A stretch of 64,000 nucleotides of DNA from contig NZ_JACHZR010000001.1 in the NCBI RefSeq assembly GCF_014193695.1, forward strand, positions 533,309 through 597,308, written 5' to 3'. The stretch is from Rhizobium sp. BK316. Lineage in GTDB: Bacteria > Pseudomonadota > Alphaproteobacteria > Rhizobiales > Rhizobiaceae. The notes under the pieces are model-generated. The model was not told where the DNA came from, did no database searches, and saw nothing but the letters and a program-made list of their open reading frames with translations. Of the stretch, positions 36,505-44,071 are shown piece after piece. Each line of letters opens with the position of its first letter. Position 1 is the first letter of the stretch. Made by a program: the position numbers and the translations under genes.

Positions 36505-36690
36505 ATGTCCAGTCGAACGAACGTCACTGCAAAACGCCTCATGGACGCCTGCGAGCTGCTGCTTTGCAAGGCGCATGCCCTCGAAGAGCTGACGGCGCGT
36601 CGGAATGCGATCCGGGTGCAGGCGACGCCTTCGAGGGCTGAGCTGGTCGACATTCTTCCTGGGCTCGTCGAGAGCTTCGCTTGGGGCTAG
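36505..36690 (+). CDS. 61-residue hypothetical protein
   Basis: Starts at an ATG with GGAGGTG 8 bases upstream and reads MSSRTNVTAKRLMDACELLL then CKAHALEELTARRNAIRVQA, a largely helical, soluble protein with two Cys. No family recognised. It lies 108 bases after the penicillin-binding protein and directly before a decayed region, so it may be intact or a fragment. Ribosome site and length favour a real small gene. Confidence 0.5.
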   Translation: MSSRTNVTAKRLMDACELLLCKAHALEELTARRNAIRVQATPSRAELVDILPGLVESFAWG

Positions 36691-36730
36691 TGCGTAACGT
36701 TGATATTCGGACTCCTCTACAACTTCTTCG

Positions 36731-36934
36731 CCCCACGCTGGCGATAGCCGAACGCAGGTGATCGGAGCGACGCTCAATCGCAGCGGCATGCTTCGCTTCC
36801 GGGCTACGCAGGTCGGCAAGGACACGGCGCTTTCCCAGATCATCCGGATGGTCGAGCAGGCGCAGGCAAGCACGGCGCAGGGCAGCAGGTGGCTGGCGTC
36901 GCCGAAAACCACCTGGACCAATTGCCGAGCCTGA
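36731..36934 (+). pseudogene. fragment of a heavy-metal P-type ATPase (CopA/P1B-like)
   Basis: The frame containing the GTG at 36758 reads [38 protein letters not shown], which is the actuator-domain end of P1B ATPases (pattern G-D-x-V-x-G-x-x-N-x-x-G ... VG-x-D-T-x-L-x-x-I-x-x-M-V-x-x-A-Q). The preceding codons (PHAGDSRTQ) fit the same domain. After AQ the match stops and a TGA follows at 36932. No phosphorylation domain or membrane helices are present, so this is an isolated relic of about 55 residues. Confidence 0.7.
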
Positions 36935-36983
36935 TCGATGAGTTGGCAGACGGCACGATTGCCGTGTTCTGAAGAGTGCTCGA

Positions 36984-37162
36984 CCATGGGTGGCGGTCAG
37001 CAGCAATTGCTGGCAATCGCCCGCTCGCTCGCTGATGACCGCGCCGAAGATCGTCGTCATCGACGAACCGTCGGTGGGCCTAGCGCCGATCGTCGTGCGT
37101 GACGTGCTGAACGCGATCACTGAGCTGCGCGAGAAGAGCAACATGACGATCTTCATGCCACG
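36984..37162 (+). pseudogene. fragment of a LivF-type branched-chain amino acid ABC ATPase, frameshifted
   Basis: One frame reads GGGQQQLLAIARSLAD, the ABC signature (normally SGGEQQ/SGGQQQ). After a one-base shift near 37030 the next frame reads LMTAPKIVVIDEPSVGLAPI, VVRDVLNAITELREKSNMTI, the Walker B and D-loop of LivF proteins (DEPSLGLAP). Walker A and the C-terminus are absent. Both the missing ends and the frameshift show it is dead. Confidence 0.75.
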
Positions 37163-37335
37163 ATCGACGGCGCCTCCCGCCTCGGCGTCGCCTCTGTTGC
37201 CACCTGGAACGCGTTCATCTTCGTGGCTCTGCTTTGCGCGGACTCCTCCGTCAAGACCCTCCCGGTCGGGCTTGCGGAATTTTCGACCGAGTTCAACCCG
37301 ATTGGGGAGCCGTCATGGCCGCCTCCATGGTGAAA
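37163..37335 (+). pseudogene. fragment of a MalG/UgpE-type sugar ABC permease, internally deleted and frameshifted
   Basis: Directly after the LivF relic a third frame reads IDGASRLGVASVATWNAFIF, VALLCADSSVKTLPVGLAEF, STEFNPI and, after a one-base shift, GAVMAASMV. This is the end of a carbohydrate ABC permease: IDGAS of the EAA loop, WN-x-F-x-F-x-L, (K/R)TLPVGLA-x-F and G-x-x-MAAS. The segment between IDGAS and the last membrane helix is missing. A TAA follows at about 37372. Confidence 0.75.
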
Positions 37336-37370
37336 TGGATCGAACTGGGAACCGCTTCACATGGAGGGCG

Positions 37371-37718
37371 CTAACGTTTCAGGTCATAGGCTTGGTGAGA
37401 TGCACGAAGCTCTGCCAGGGTCTTGCCGACGCAGCTGCCGCCCTCAGCGCCGCCGGTTGCCTTCGCGTGGCCGTCCAGGGTGATCGTGCCGGCCATCCGT
37501 TCAGATGCCACATAGGTCGCGACACCATCTTGAGAGATGCGCGATATGTAGAAGGCATGATAGGTGTCTTTGTACTTGCACTGGATAAGCAATGGAAATT
37601 GATCGAACGGATCGTCCTGCGCCTGGAGCGCGGTGAGTGGAAGCCATGCTAGCGAGACCAGACTTGCAAGAAGCGTTTTGGTCAATCCGTTTGATATTCG
37701 GCCGAATGCGTACTTCAT
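37371..37718 (-). CDS. small secreted hypothetical protein
   Basis: 115 aa. MKYAFGRISNGLTKTLLASL plus VSLAWLPLTALQAQ is a clear signal peptide with cleavage after AQA/LQAQ. The mature part (about 80 residues) has FPLLIQCKYKDTYHAFYIS and a repeated GxxxGG pattern (KATGGAEGGSCVGKTL) with two Cys that could form a disulphide. A strong ribosome site AAAAGGAGGG precedes the ATG. It lies 49 bases downstream of the Fnr/FixK-like gene on the same strand and may be its target or cotranscribed. No family recognised. Confidence 0.8.
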   Translation of the reverse strand: MKYAFGRISNGLTKTLLASLVSLAWLPLTALQAQDDPFDQFPLLIQCKYKDTYHAFYISRISQDGVATYVASERMAGTITLDGHAKATGGAEGGSCVGKTLAELRASHQAYDLKR

Positions 37719-37767
37719 TGCTCAATCCCTCCTTTTGCAAGATCATGTCTTCCGAAATCCGCTGCCG

Positions 37768-38427
37768 CTAGATCGTCATTGCGATGAGTGCATCGCGGTC
37801 AAGAAGGCGAACAATGCGTTGCAGTTTGCCGTTCAGGCAGAGGATGCGCTTTCCGCGGAGTTTCGTGAAGCAGCGGGCGACGGTTTCGACCGTCAATCCG
37901 AGATAGTCGGCGATATCGCTGCGCGACATCATCATATCGAATTCGCAGTTTCCGGGATGACGATCGGCCATTTCATAGACAAAGGCGGCAACGCGCTTCA
38001 GTGCGCTTTGCTCGGTGATGACGAGTTGTTTGTGCTGTGCCTTTGCGAGGTTCGTCAGGGCAATGTGGAGAAGGTCTATGGGGACGACTGCGTCCTGATT
38101 GACGCGAAAGGGCCTGATACAGGTTTCGCAGACGGCTTCCGCGAAATCGGTTCGAACATTCCCCGTTTCCAGACCGAACCACTCACCCTTGCCGCAGAAG
38201 GACAGGATGTATCGCTGCCCGCTGGCCGTCAGGCGATAGATGCGCACCGCACCCGCTTCGACCCGATAAATCGCAAGCGCATATTCGCCTTCGCTATAGA
38301 TCATCTCGTCGGCCTTGAGCTTGATCGACTGATCCTTGGCCGTCCCAGCAGTCGCGCCATAGCGGTGTCCCGGAACTGTCGTCTGCTTTACGATCGCGTG
38401 GTCTTGAAGCATATGTGTCGCTCCCAT
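37768..38427 (-). CDS. Crp/Fnr-family transcriptional regulator (FixK/Fnr-like)
   Basis: 219 aa. An N-terminal cyclic-nucleotide-binding-type beta-roll (EMIYSEGEYALAIYRVEAGA, YRLTASGQRYILSFCGKGEW, FGLETG), a dimer helix, and a C-terminal helix-turn-helix MSRSDIADYLGLTVETVARC, with the Fnr-type recognition residues E-T-V-x-R. Such proteins bind TTGAT-N4-ATCAA sites. The N-terminus lacks the four-Cys cluster of Fnr (no Cys-rich start), so direct oxygen sensing by an Fe-S cluster is unlikely; FixK-like control by a two-component system is more plausible. Divergent from the first TolB-like protein gene. Confidence 0.9.
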   Translation of the reverse strand: MGATHMLQDHAIVKQTTVPGHRYGATAGTAKDQSIKLKADEMIYSEGEYALAIYRVEAGAVRIYRLTASGQRYILSFCGKGEWFGLETGNVRTDFAEAVCETCIRPFRVNQDAVVPIDLLHIALTNLAKAQHKQLVITEQSALKRVAAFVYEMADRHPGNCEFDMMMSRSDIADYLGLTVETVARCFTKLRGKRILCLNGKLQRIVRLLDRDALIAMTI

Positions 38428-38476
38428 CCGTATCGCAGAATAGGCAATCGCGGCCCGCCCCGGTATTCGAGATACC

Positions 38477-38494
38477 CCTTACGTATTACTACGG
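38477..38494. promoter_or_regulatory. candidate regulator site, GTA-rich element (site A)
   Basis: CCTTACGTATTACTACGG on the plus strand (reverse strand CCGTAGTAATACGTAAGG), about 50 bases from the Fnr-like start and 80 from the TolB-like start. It shares GTAGTAATACG with elements at 48452-48472 and 52267-52308 (GTAAAATACG, GTAGAATACG), with one extra base. Function is inferred only from recurrence in spacers of this island. Confidence 0.35.
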
Positions 38495-38572
38495 AAGCCC
38501 CGGAGCCATCGACAGGTGTATAAAGCTATTCCCCTTGAGGAGAGCGATACGAAAATATCGCGGGAGGTCTCG

Positions 38573-39538
38573 ATGGCATCGGAAGAGGAAGGGGACGGTC
38601 GCGCAATTCAAGACTCTGCAAGCGTGCGTGCACAACTTGACCTTATACTCGCCAGTCCGGAATTCCTTGCCCCTGAGCGCGGGCGCCGCTTCCTGCAATA
38701 TATCGTTGAAGAGACGCTTGAAGGACGCAGCGAACAGCTTAAGGCCTATACGATTGCACAGGCCGTTTTTGGACGCGATGCCTCCTTCGATGCACAGAGT
38801 GATCCGGTCGTCCGCATCGAGGCGGGGCGGATCCGTCGCGCGCTCGAACGATACTACCTCGTCTGCGGACGCAGTGACCCGATCCGGATTACCGTCCCCA
38901 AAGGAAGCTATGCGCCGCACTTTTCCAGGAGGGAAGACAGTTCGGGTACGGGCGAAATCTCCGTTCTGCAGAACCGCGAGAACAAGCGGCGCCCACTCGG
39001 GCGGGAGCGGCGGTTAAGCTATCGAGATCTCCTGTTGCCGATCGGCATCCCCGCGCTGTTCGGGGTCGTGGCTGTACTCGCTCTTGTCCGTCCGCTGGAA
39101 GCCTATCTCTCCCCACCAAAAGGGTTGCCGGCCCCTGCCACATCAGCGTTGAAGAGCAAGATCAGGATTGCTGTCGAACCCTTCGCCGCTCTCGGCGGTA
39201 CCGTGCAGGGAGCAGATTTCGTGAAGGGATTGGCCGATCAGCTGATTGCAAAGCTGACGAAGGTGGAAAATCTTGTCGTGCTTGCCCCGGCCCGCTCCAG
39301 GACGGAAGTGACCGGTTCGCTTTTCAACCTGCAGGGAAGCGCCCTCGTCGAGGGCATGATCCTTCATCTGCATGTCCGCCTGATAAATGACGCCGACGGC
39401 GCGGTTATCTGGGCAAATCAATATGATCGAGACCTGCGCGGCCAGAACATTCTCGATGCTGAGGACGAGATCGCCGCACAAATCGCCATGGAGATTTCGA
39501 ACAGCCAGAGGCTGAACGGCACAGGCACCGATCCATAG
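38573..39538 (+). CDS. TolB-like domain membrane protein, short paralogue without TPRs
   Basis: 321 aa. Residues about 15-120 are a conserved domain shared with the genes at 39555-41318 and 52484-54286 (ILASPEFLAPERGRRFLQYI, AYTIAQAVFGRDASFDAQSD, VVRIEAGRIRRALERYYLV, ITVPKGSYAPHF). A membrane segment follows at about 150-175 (LLPIGIPALFGVVAVLALVR), then a TolB-like/FlgO-like domain (RIAVEPFAALGGTVQGADFV, LQGSALVEGMILHLHVRLI, GAVIWANQYDRDL) as found next to adenylate cyclases. Unlike its paralogues it ends before any TPR region. The start at 38573 follows GGGAGG. Biochemical function unknown. Confidence 0.8.
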   Translation: MASEEEGDGRAIQDSASVRAQLDLILASPEFLAPERGRRFLQYIVEETLEGRSEQLKAYTIAQAVFGRDASFDAQSDPVVRIEAGRIRRALERYYLVCGRSDPIRITVPKGSYAPHFSRREDSSGTGEISVLQNRENKRRPLGRERRLSYRDLLLPIGIPALFGVVAVLALVRPLEAYLSPPKGLPAPATSALKSKIRIAVEPFAALGGTVQGADFVKGLADQLIAKLTKVENLVVLAPARSRTEVTGSLFNLQGSALVEGMILHLHVRLINDADGAVIWANQYDRDLRGQNILDAEDEIAAQIAMEISNSQRLNGTGTDP

Positions 39539-39539
39539 C

Positions 39540-39564
39540 TTATCTTATCTTATCTTATCTTATC
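39540..39564 (+). repeat. pentanucleotide microsatellite, 5 x TTATC
   Basis: Five perfect tandem copies of TTATC fill the space between two convergent stop codons. The array includes the TAA of the minus-strand gene (39555-39557): that gene reads ...GTG TCG ATA AGA TAA, so its stop lies in the repeat and extra or lost units downstream would not change the protein. The unit could vary by slippage and would affect only the 3' ends of both transcripts. Confidence 0.85.
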
Positions 39565-41318
39565 GACACGGGGTCGACGACCAGCCCTGAGGCGCGCAGC
39601 CCGTTCAGGAACCGTTCCTGGTCCTCCGGCCGCTGCAGGCGGAGCGACACTTCCTGGCGGATATTCGTCATCAAAGTCGGCGCGTGGATATTGAGCCAAT
39701 CCTGTTCCAGCATGGCTTCACCCGTCTTTCCGGCTGCTCCGAGAATGGATAGCAGCACAAGGCGATGCATGGGATTATTGTCGAGATCGGACCGTCTCGA
39801 CCACTGCTCGGCCTCTTCGATATCTCCCTTCATGAACGCGCACAAAGCCATGCCGACCTCGTAATAGCCTCTGGTGCCGACACCCTTGTTGAGGGCGACC
39901 GACAGCAACTCGCAGCCCGATTGCCATTTCCCCGACATCGCCAATCGAAAACCGTATTCGCCTGCGAGTTCCACATCATCAGGGTCTGCAGCGTAGGCTG
40001 CGGTACCGGCCTTCAGGGCCTTGTCGATATCTCCCCTGAAGAAGCTCACCTGCATCTGCGCCTGCAGCACGCGGGGATTGTCCGGCGCGAGTGATGTTGC
40101 CCGCTCCACCGCAGCGCTCGCCAGTGCGAGAGGCTGGGTCGACGATGACGTGCCGAGCGTGTAACGGAATCTGATTTCATCGAGATAGGCCATGGACAGC
40201 AGCGCCCAGGACACCGCGTCATTGGGAAAACGCTGGGTCGCCTGTTGCAGGCATTCGCGTGCTGCACCGTGACTTTGCGCAGTCATGGTCTGGCGGTAGC
40301 TGGAATAGGCGAGCGTACAGGCATAGGCACTCTGGTTTCCCGTCTGCGCCGGTCGCGCTGCCATATCCGTGTCGGTTTGGAAGATAGCGCCATAGGGCTG
40401 CGCGACAGCATTGGCGATTAACCGGGCGATGTTGCCTTGAATCGCAAGCTTGTTTTGATCTTGAAGATCCGCATCGAAATTATTGGCCCAGATGACCGCT
40501 CCATCCAGTTGGCGCACCAGCCTGGCAACGGCACGCAGCCTGCTTCCATCGAGCTGGACATTGCCCTGCAGTGCGTAGTTGGCAGCGGTGGCGTGTTCAC
40601 CACGCAGCGGATCGGCGACCACGACAATGTCATCGAACTGGGCGAGCTGCCCGATAAGGTCGTCCCGGAGGCCACGCGCGATATCCGAACCGGCGTGAGC
40701 GGGGCTGCTTTCGGCAAAAAAATCGATGATCACCTTTGGCTTGGGAGGTCCCGGCGGCATCGTCGCGGTCGGAGTATCACGCAAGGACAATGCGGACGTG
40801 AGAGCGAGGACGACGGCCAGCGCAGTTCCGAGACCGATAAGGGTGGCAAATCCCGGACGACGTGTTTCCTGAAGCGAATGATCTTGATCTTCGTATTCGG
40901 CATTCTGCGCATTATCCGAGACCTCGGCGGGCTCTGCCGACGCCGGCGCACCCCGCGCATATTCGAAATGCGGGACATATCCACCCTTGGGCACAGTAAT
41001 GACGACGTCATCCCTCTGGCCTGCGACGAGATAGTAACGCTCGAGCGCCTTTCGTATTCGGCCGGCCTCGATTCGAACAACCGGATCGTTCTGCGGGTCG
41101 AACGAAGCTTCCCGACCAAAAACCACATTTGCTATCGTGAATGCCTTCAGGAAGTCCGATCGGCCGGCGAGCGTCTCATTGACGACGAATGCCAGGAAAT
41201 TCCGCCCGCGTTTCGGCGCGTGAAACTCCTCGCTTGTGAGAATTCGTTCGACCTGCTGGCAGATTTCATCAGCCGTTGGCCCAAGACCGCTGAAGGCATT
41301 GATCTTTGCGCTCCTCAT
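39555..41318 (-). CDS. TolB-like/TPR membrane protein (adenylate cyclase-associated type)
   Basis: 587 aa. Same N-terminal domain as its two paralogues (ILTSEEFHAPKRGRNFLAFV, ASFDPQNDPVVRIEAGRIRK, VITVPKGGYVPHFEY), a membrane segment at about residues 150-175 (FATLIGLGTALAVVLALTSA), a TolB-like domain (KVIIDFFAESSPAHAGSDIA, YALQGNVQLDGSRLRAVARL) and a C-terminal TPR-like solenoid (DAVSWALLSMAYLDEIRFRY, DNPRVLQAQMQVSFFRGDID, AEQWSRRSDLDNNPMHRLVL). No cyclase catalytic domain. The start at 41318 is preferred to a TTG at 41345. Function unknown; likely an envelope scaffold or sensor. Confidence 0.85.
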   Translation of the reverse strand: MRSAKINAFSGLGPTADEICQQVERILTSEEFHAPKRGRNFLAFVVNETLAGRSDFLKAFTIANVVFGREASFDPQNDPVVRIEAGRIRKALERYYLVAGQRDDVVITVPKGGYVPHFEYARGAPASAEPAEVSDNAQNAEYEDQDHSLQETRRPGFATLIGLGTALAVVLALTSALSLRDTPTATMPPGPPKPKVIIDFFAESSPAHAGSDIARGLRDDLIGQLAQFDDIVVVADPLRGEHATAANYALQGNVQLDGSRLRAVARLVRQLDGAVIWANNFDADLQDQNKLAIQGNIARLIANAVAQPYGAIFQTDTDMAARPAQTGNQSAYACTLAYSSYRQTMTAQSHGAARECLQQATQRFPNDAVSWALLSMAYLDEIRFRYTLGTSSSTQPLALASAAVERATSLAPDNPRVLQAQMQVSFFRGDIDKALKAGTAAYAADPDDVELAGEYGFRLAMSGKWQSGCELLSVALNKGVGTRGYYEVGMALCAFMKGDIEEAEQWSRRSDLDNNPMHRLVLLSILGAAGKTGEAMLEQDWLNIHAPTLMTNIRQEVSLRLQRPEDQERFLNGLRASGLVVDPVSIR

Positions 41319-41403
41319 GATCGCCCCTACGACAAGATCACGCAATTATTTAAGCCATTTCTAACACATCATACCTCACAAGCCTGGGGTTGCAAGCTCT
41401 GCT

Positions 41404-42078
41404 TTAGAATTGCCGAATATAAGTTGACCAGCTGCCGATCGGCAAAGCCTTTGCGGTTTCAAGCGGTTGCGTCGCAGCATCGATGGTGATGGCCATGCGC
41501 ATAAGCTCTGCCAGATTGCGCGCGCCCATCTTGGCCATCACATTGGCGCGATGGACCTCCACCGTACGCGAGCTGATGCCGAGATGATAGGCGATCATCT
41601 TGTTCTGTAAGCCATCGAGTACGCCGGAGAGGACCTGATGTTCGCGGTCCGTGAGCTGACGAAGTCGCGCCGCAACGCTTTCGCAATCGGCCACGGCGCT
41701 GCCGCATCGCCTTTGCCTCATTGCTCCGTTAATGGCCGCGATCAGCGCCTCTTCCCTCAACGGTTTTTCCAGAAAATCGGACGCTCCCGCCTTCATCGCC
41801 TGAACCGCGGCGGCGATATCGCCCCGACCGGTAATGATGATCGCCGGCACGTCCGTGCCGACACGCCTTAACCGCTGAAGCAATTCGATGCCGTTTACAT
41901 CAGGCATGCATAGATCGGTAACAAGGCAATTTCGCCCCGACAGCGGGAGAAGTTCCAGAAAGGCTTTCGCACAGCTGTGTGCACGAACGGCAAAGCCTGC
42001 CGACACCAGCAGAAACGTCAGAGATCGCCGGAGCGACTCCTCGTCATCGACGAGATGGATCGTAAGGTCATTCGCCAT
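41404..42078 (-). CDS. FixJ-family response regulator
   Basis: 224 aa. Receiver domain with the acidic pair (IHLVDDEESLRRSL), phosphoacceptor Asp55 in CLVTDLCMPDVNG, Thr in AIIITGRGDIAAAVQAM and Lys in SDFLEKPLREEAL. A LuxR/FixJ-type helix-turn-helix follows: LTDREHQVLSGVLDGLQNKM, LGISSRTVEVHRANVMAKM. It overlaps the histidine kinase gene by 11 bases, so the two form a coupled two-component system in the FixLJ/StyRS style. Its target sites may be the GTA-rich elements in nearby spacers (inference). Confidence 0.93.
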   Translation of the reverse strand: MANDLTIHLVDDEESLRRSLTFLLVSAGFAVRAHSCAKAFLELLPLSGRNCLVTDLCMPDVNGIELLQRLRRVGTDVPAIIITGRGDIAAAVQAMKAGASDFLEKPLREEALIAAINGAMRQRRCGSAVADCESVAARLRQLTDREHQVLSGVLDGLQNKMIAYHLGISSRTVEVHRANVMAKMGARNLAELMRMAITIDAATQPLETAKALPIGSWSTYIRQF

Positions 42079-43291
42079 TGATTGTGGTCTCCACCAGCGG
42101 GAGCGAAAACGTGAGGATTGAGCCTCCCTGTATTCCCTTACGCGCGCTTATGCGGCCTCCATGCGCTTCAATGATACGCTTGGACAATGCCAGGCCCATG
42201 CCAAGTCCGCGCGGTTTACTGGTGACGAAGGGACGAAACAGCGCCTCTTCGATCTCGGCGGCAATTCCGCAACCATTGTCGGACACGTCGACGACCAGAT
42301 GCGAGAAATTGTCGGTCCTGGTGTGGATCGCGATAGTCGGCCGCTCGACGCCGTCGGTCGCGTCCATGGCATTGTGAAGAAGGTTCATCAGTACCTGGAC
42401 GATCTGGACACGGTCTGCGACTACGATGTCCCGCTCTGCTTCGAGTTGCAAATCGGTGTGAAGGTCTTTCCGGGGTGATCCGGCAAGCCCAAGCGCCGTC
42501 GCTCTGTGGATCAACGCGTGCATCGCCTCCCGTTGTTTCTCGCCGGTGCCGCGCTTTGCAAATTCTCTGATGTTCTGGACGATCGTTCCCGCCCACAAGG
42601 CGTGCTGCGTAATTTCCGACAAGGCTTCGCGAAGCTCCTCGCCGTGCCGGCGACGGTCGTTCGTCATGAGGCGCCTGCACCCCTCGGAGTAAGCGGCGAT
42701 CAAGGAGAGCGGCTGGGACAGTTCGTGAGCCAGCGTCGTTGTCATTTCTCCAAGCGCGACTACTCTTGCGAGACGCGCCAGCTCACATTGAAGCTCCTGA
42801 ACCTGCTGCAATGTCTCGCGCTCTGTCCGGAAGTCCTCAAAGATCGCCGCAGCGAAGGTTTCTTTTTCGCCCTGTTCTCGGATGATGGTCAGCGCAGTTG
42901 GAAACTGGACGCCGCTCTTGGTCGTTGCCAGACCGGCGCGTGCCGCGCCCTGGTCCGCCCAGCGTCCCCTGAGCTTGACATCCGGTGTCGCCGACCAGAC
43001 GAGGTCGATCTTGCGGTCGAGCAATTCATCTTCCTCATAACCGAACAGGATCACCGCAGCCCTGTTACAGGCTGAAATTCTATTGTTGTCGGTCATGAAG
43101 AACACTGCGTCCGGTATGTGTTCATAGAGTTGCCGGATCCAGTTCGCCTGTGGCCCGTTATCTCCCTTGGACGCATTACGCACGGGTTCGCGGCGTGCTA
43201 TTCGCGTTCCGATGAACGAGATTCGTCCCGTCAGGCTTGAGACAAGGGAACTGAAGTCGGTAACATGCGGCGCTTCCATCTTGGTGGACAT
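42068..43291 (-). CDS. PAS-domain sensor histidine kinase (FixL-like, without heme His)
   Basis: 407 aa, cytoplasmic (no membrane segment). PAS domain at about residues 52-155 (IRQLYEHIPDAVFFMTDNNR, ILFGYEEDELLDRKIDLVWS), HisKA with H189 in GEMTTTLAHELSQPLSLIAA, and an HATPase domain (VLMNLLHNAMDA, DNGCGIAAEIEEALFRPFVT, GLGMGLALSKRIIEAHGG). The order matches FixL, but where FixL has the heme-ligating His (H-D-G-Y-type helix after the F-helix) this protein reads TPDVKLRGRWADQGAARAG with no His. Heme-based oxygen sensing is therefore unlikely; the PAS ligand is unknown. Good ribosome site GGAGGAG. Promoter probably in 43292-43480. Confidence 0.9.
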   Translation of the reverse strand: MSTKMEAPHVTDFSSLVSSLTGRISFIGTRIARREPVRNASKGDNGPQANWIRQLYEHIPDAVFFMTDNNRISACNRAAVILFGYEEDELLDRKIDLVWSATPDVKLRGRWADQGAARAGLATTKSGVQFPTALTIIREQGEKETFAAAIFEDFRTERETLQQVQELQCELARLARVVALGEMTTTLAHELSQPLSLIAAYSEGCRRLMTNDRRRHGEELREALSEITQHALWAGTIVQNIREFAKRGTGEKQREAMHALIHRATALGLAGSPRKDLHTDLQLEAERDIVVADRVQIVQVLMNLLHNAMDATDGVERPTIAIHTRTDNFSHLVVDVSDNGCGIAAEIEEALFRPFVTSKPRGLGMGLALSKRIIEAHGGRISARKGIQGGSILTFSLPLVETTINGE

Positions 43292-43383
43292 GATGGTCTC
43301 CTCCGCCCTTGAGAAGTAATCCAGTGCCTCGACGGCCTCCTCAACAATGGCGCGAGTTTACCATCCTTGGATGGGGGATCGGT

Positions 43384-43407
43384 GTAATATCGCGTAGACT
43401 CTATTGG
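43384..43407 (-). promoter_or_regulatory. candidate regulator site shared with 48327-48350 (site D)
   Basis: On the plus strand: GTAATATCGCGTAGACTC then TATTGG. The copy at 48327 reads GTAGCATCGCGTAACCTC then TATCGG: 19 of 24 positions are identical. Both lie about 85-110 bases upstream of a minus-strand start codon (kinase at 43291; DUF3302-like gene at 48242), the same orientation and distance, which suggests a shared activator site. Confidence 0.45.
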
Positions 43408-43472
43408 TCTTTTCCTACAACCGGACCTGCCGAAGGCCCAGCGAGCCAGTGCCTTGGCTCGCCTCACCTCCA

Positions 43473-43486
43473 TTGATCCGGCTCAA
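43473..43486. promoter_or_regulatory. candidate Fnr/FixK box
   Basis: TTGAT-CCGG-CTCAA matches the Fnr/FixK consensus TTGAT-N4-ATCAA in nine of ten defined positions. It lies 180 bases from the kinase start (minus strand) and 237 bases from the 68-residue protein start (plus strand). An Fnr/FixK-type regulator is encoded 5 kb away. One mismatch and chance occurrence keep confidence low. Confidence 0.35.
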
Positions 43487-43723
43487 TGCCTCTGGCTCGT
43501 CGTTCCGCTATTCTGGGACGTCGTGGGTATATGGCCATTTGGGAGAGCTGGTTCACTGCGAGGAGGGCTCGCGATCGCTGGTGTAACGCCAAGGCAGGAC
43601 ATGGCGGAATGCAACATCCGCAGATGTGCTGGCAGGAAAAACCATGCCGGCGGAGTGACTGGCACGCCGAAACGATGGCATCTTGCCGGTCGACGCCGGT
43701 GCATCGTCGGGGAGGGTTCGGTG

Positions 43724-43930
43724 ATGTGGCGCTTGGTCGTTGAAGCTCCGTTCGAAGAGGACATAGAACTCGCCGTCATCGACGACGAAGGTACCCATGC
43801 CCTGGTCTTTCCTTGCCAACGTCTGCCCAGCGGATGGGCCAACGCCATGACCGGCGAGATGCTTGACATTCACCCGACCCATTGGCGCGCATGGCAAATT
43901 CAGCGATGTGATCCGTCCGATCTTCATTGA
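43724..43930 (+). CDS. small conserved-looking protein
   Basis: 68 aa, MWRLVVEAPFEEDIELAVID, then THALVFPCQRLPSGWANAMT and HPTHWRAW near the end. The compact pattern (HALVFPC...GW...HPTHW) resembles short uncharacterised proteins I know from rhizobia, but I cannot name a family. The start at 43724 lies 7 bases after GGGGAGGG; a longer open frame back to 43454 has unrelated sequence and no ribosome site, so it is rejected. Cytoplasmic, no signal peptide. Confidence 0.7.
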   Translation: MWRLVVEAPFEEDIELAVIDDEGTHALVFPCQRLPSGWANAMTGEMLDIHPTHWRAWQIQRCDPSDLH

Positions 43931-44071
43931 AAGGGACTGCAAATGCCTCGTCAGCCGGATCCCGGCAGTTTTTGCTCTCAAATCGGAACATATATTTGCT
44001 AGGTCGGGAACAATCCGACCGCTTTCTGCCTTCGTATCAGTTGCAGACGTGCTTTGAATACGGAGCGATCC

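Larger units (their letters stand above)
43292..43723. other. intergenic region upstream of the FixLJ-like pair and a small-protein gene
   Basis: 432 bases. No supported gene, although open frames run through it on both strands. It carries the element at 43384-43407 shared with 48327-48350 and the Fnr-type box at 43473-43486, so it probably contains divergent promoters: one for the kinase gene to the left and one for the 68-residue protein gene to the right. Confidence 0.5.

Noticed and set aside
39540..39564. TTATC repeats as a coding phase-variation switch
   Set aside because: The minus-strand gene meets its stop codon at the first repeat unit read, and the plus-strand gene ends before the array, so unit number cannot change either protein.
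43454..43723. N-terminal extension of the 68-residue protein to 158 codons
   Set aside because: The extra 90 residues have no ribosome site and a shadow-like composition, while a strong GGGGAGGG lies before the ATG at 43724.
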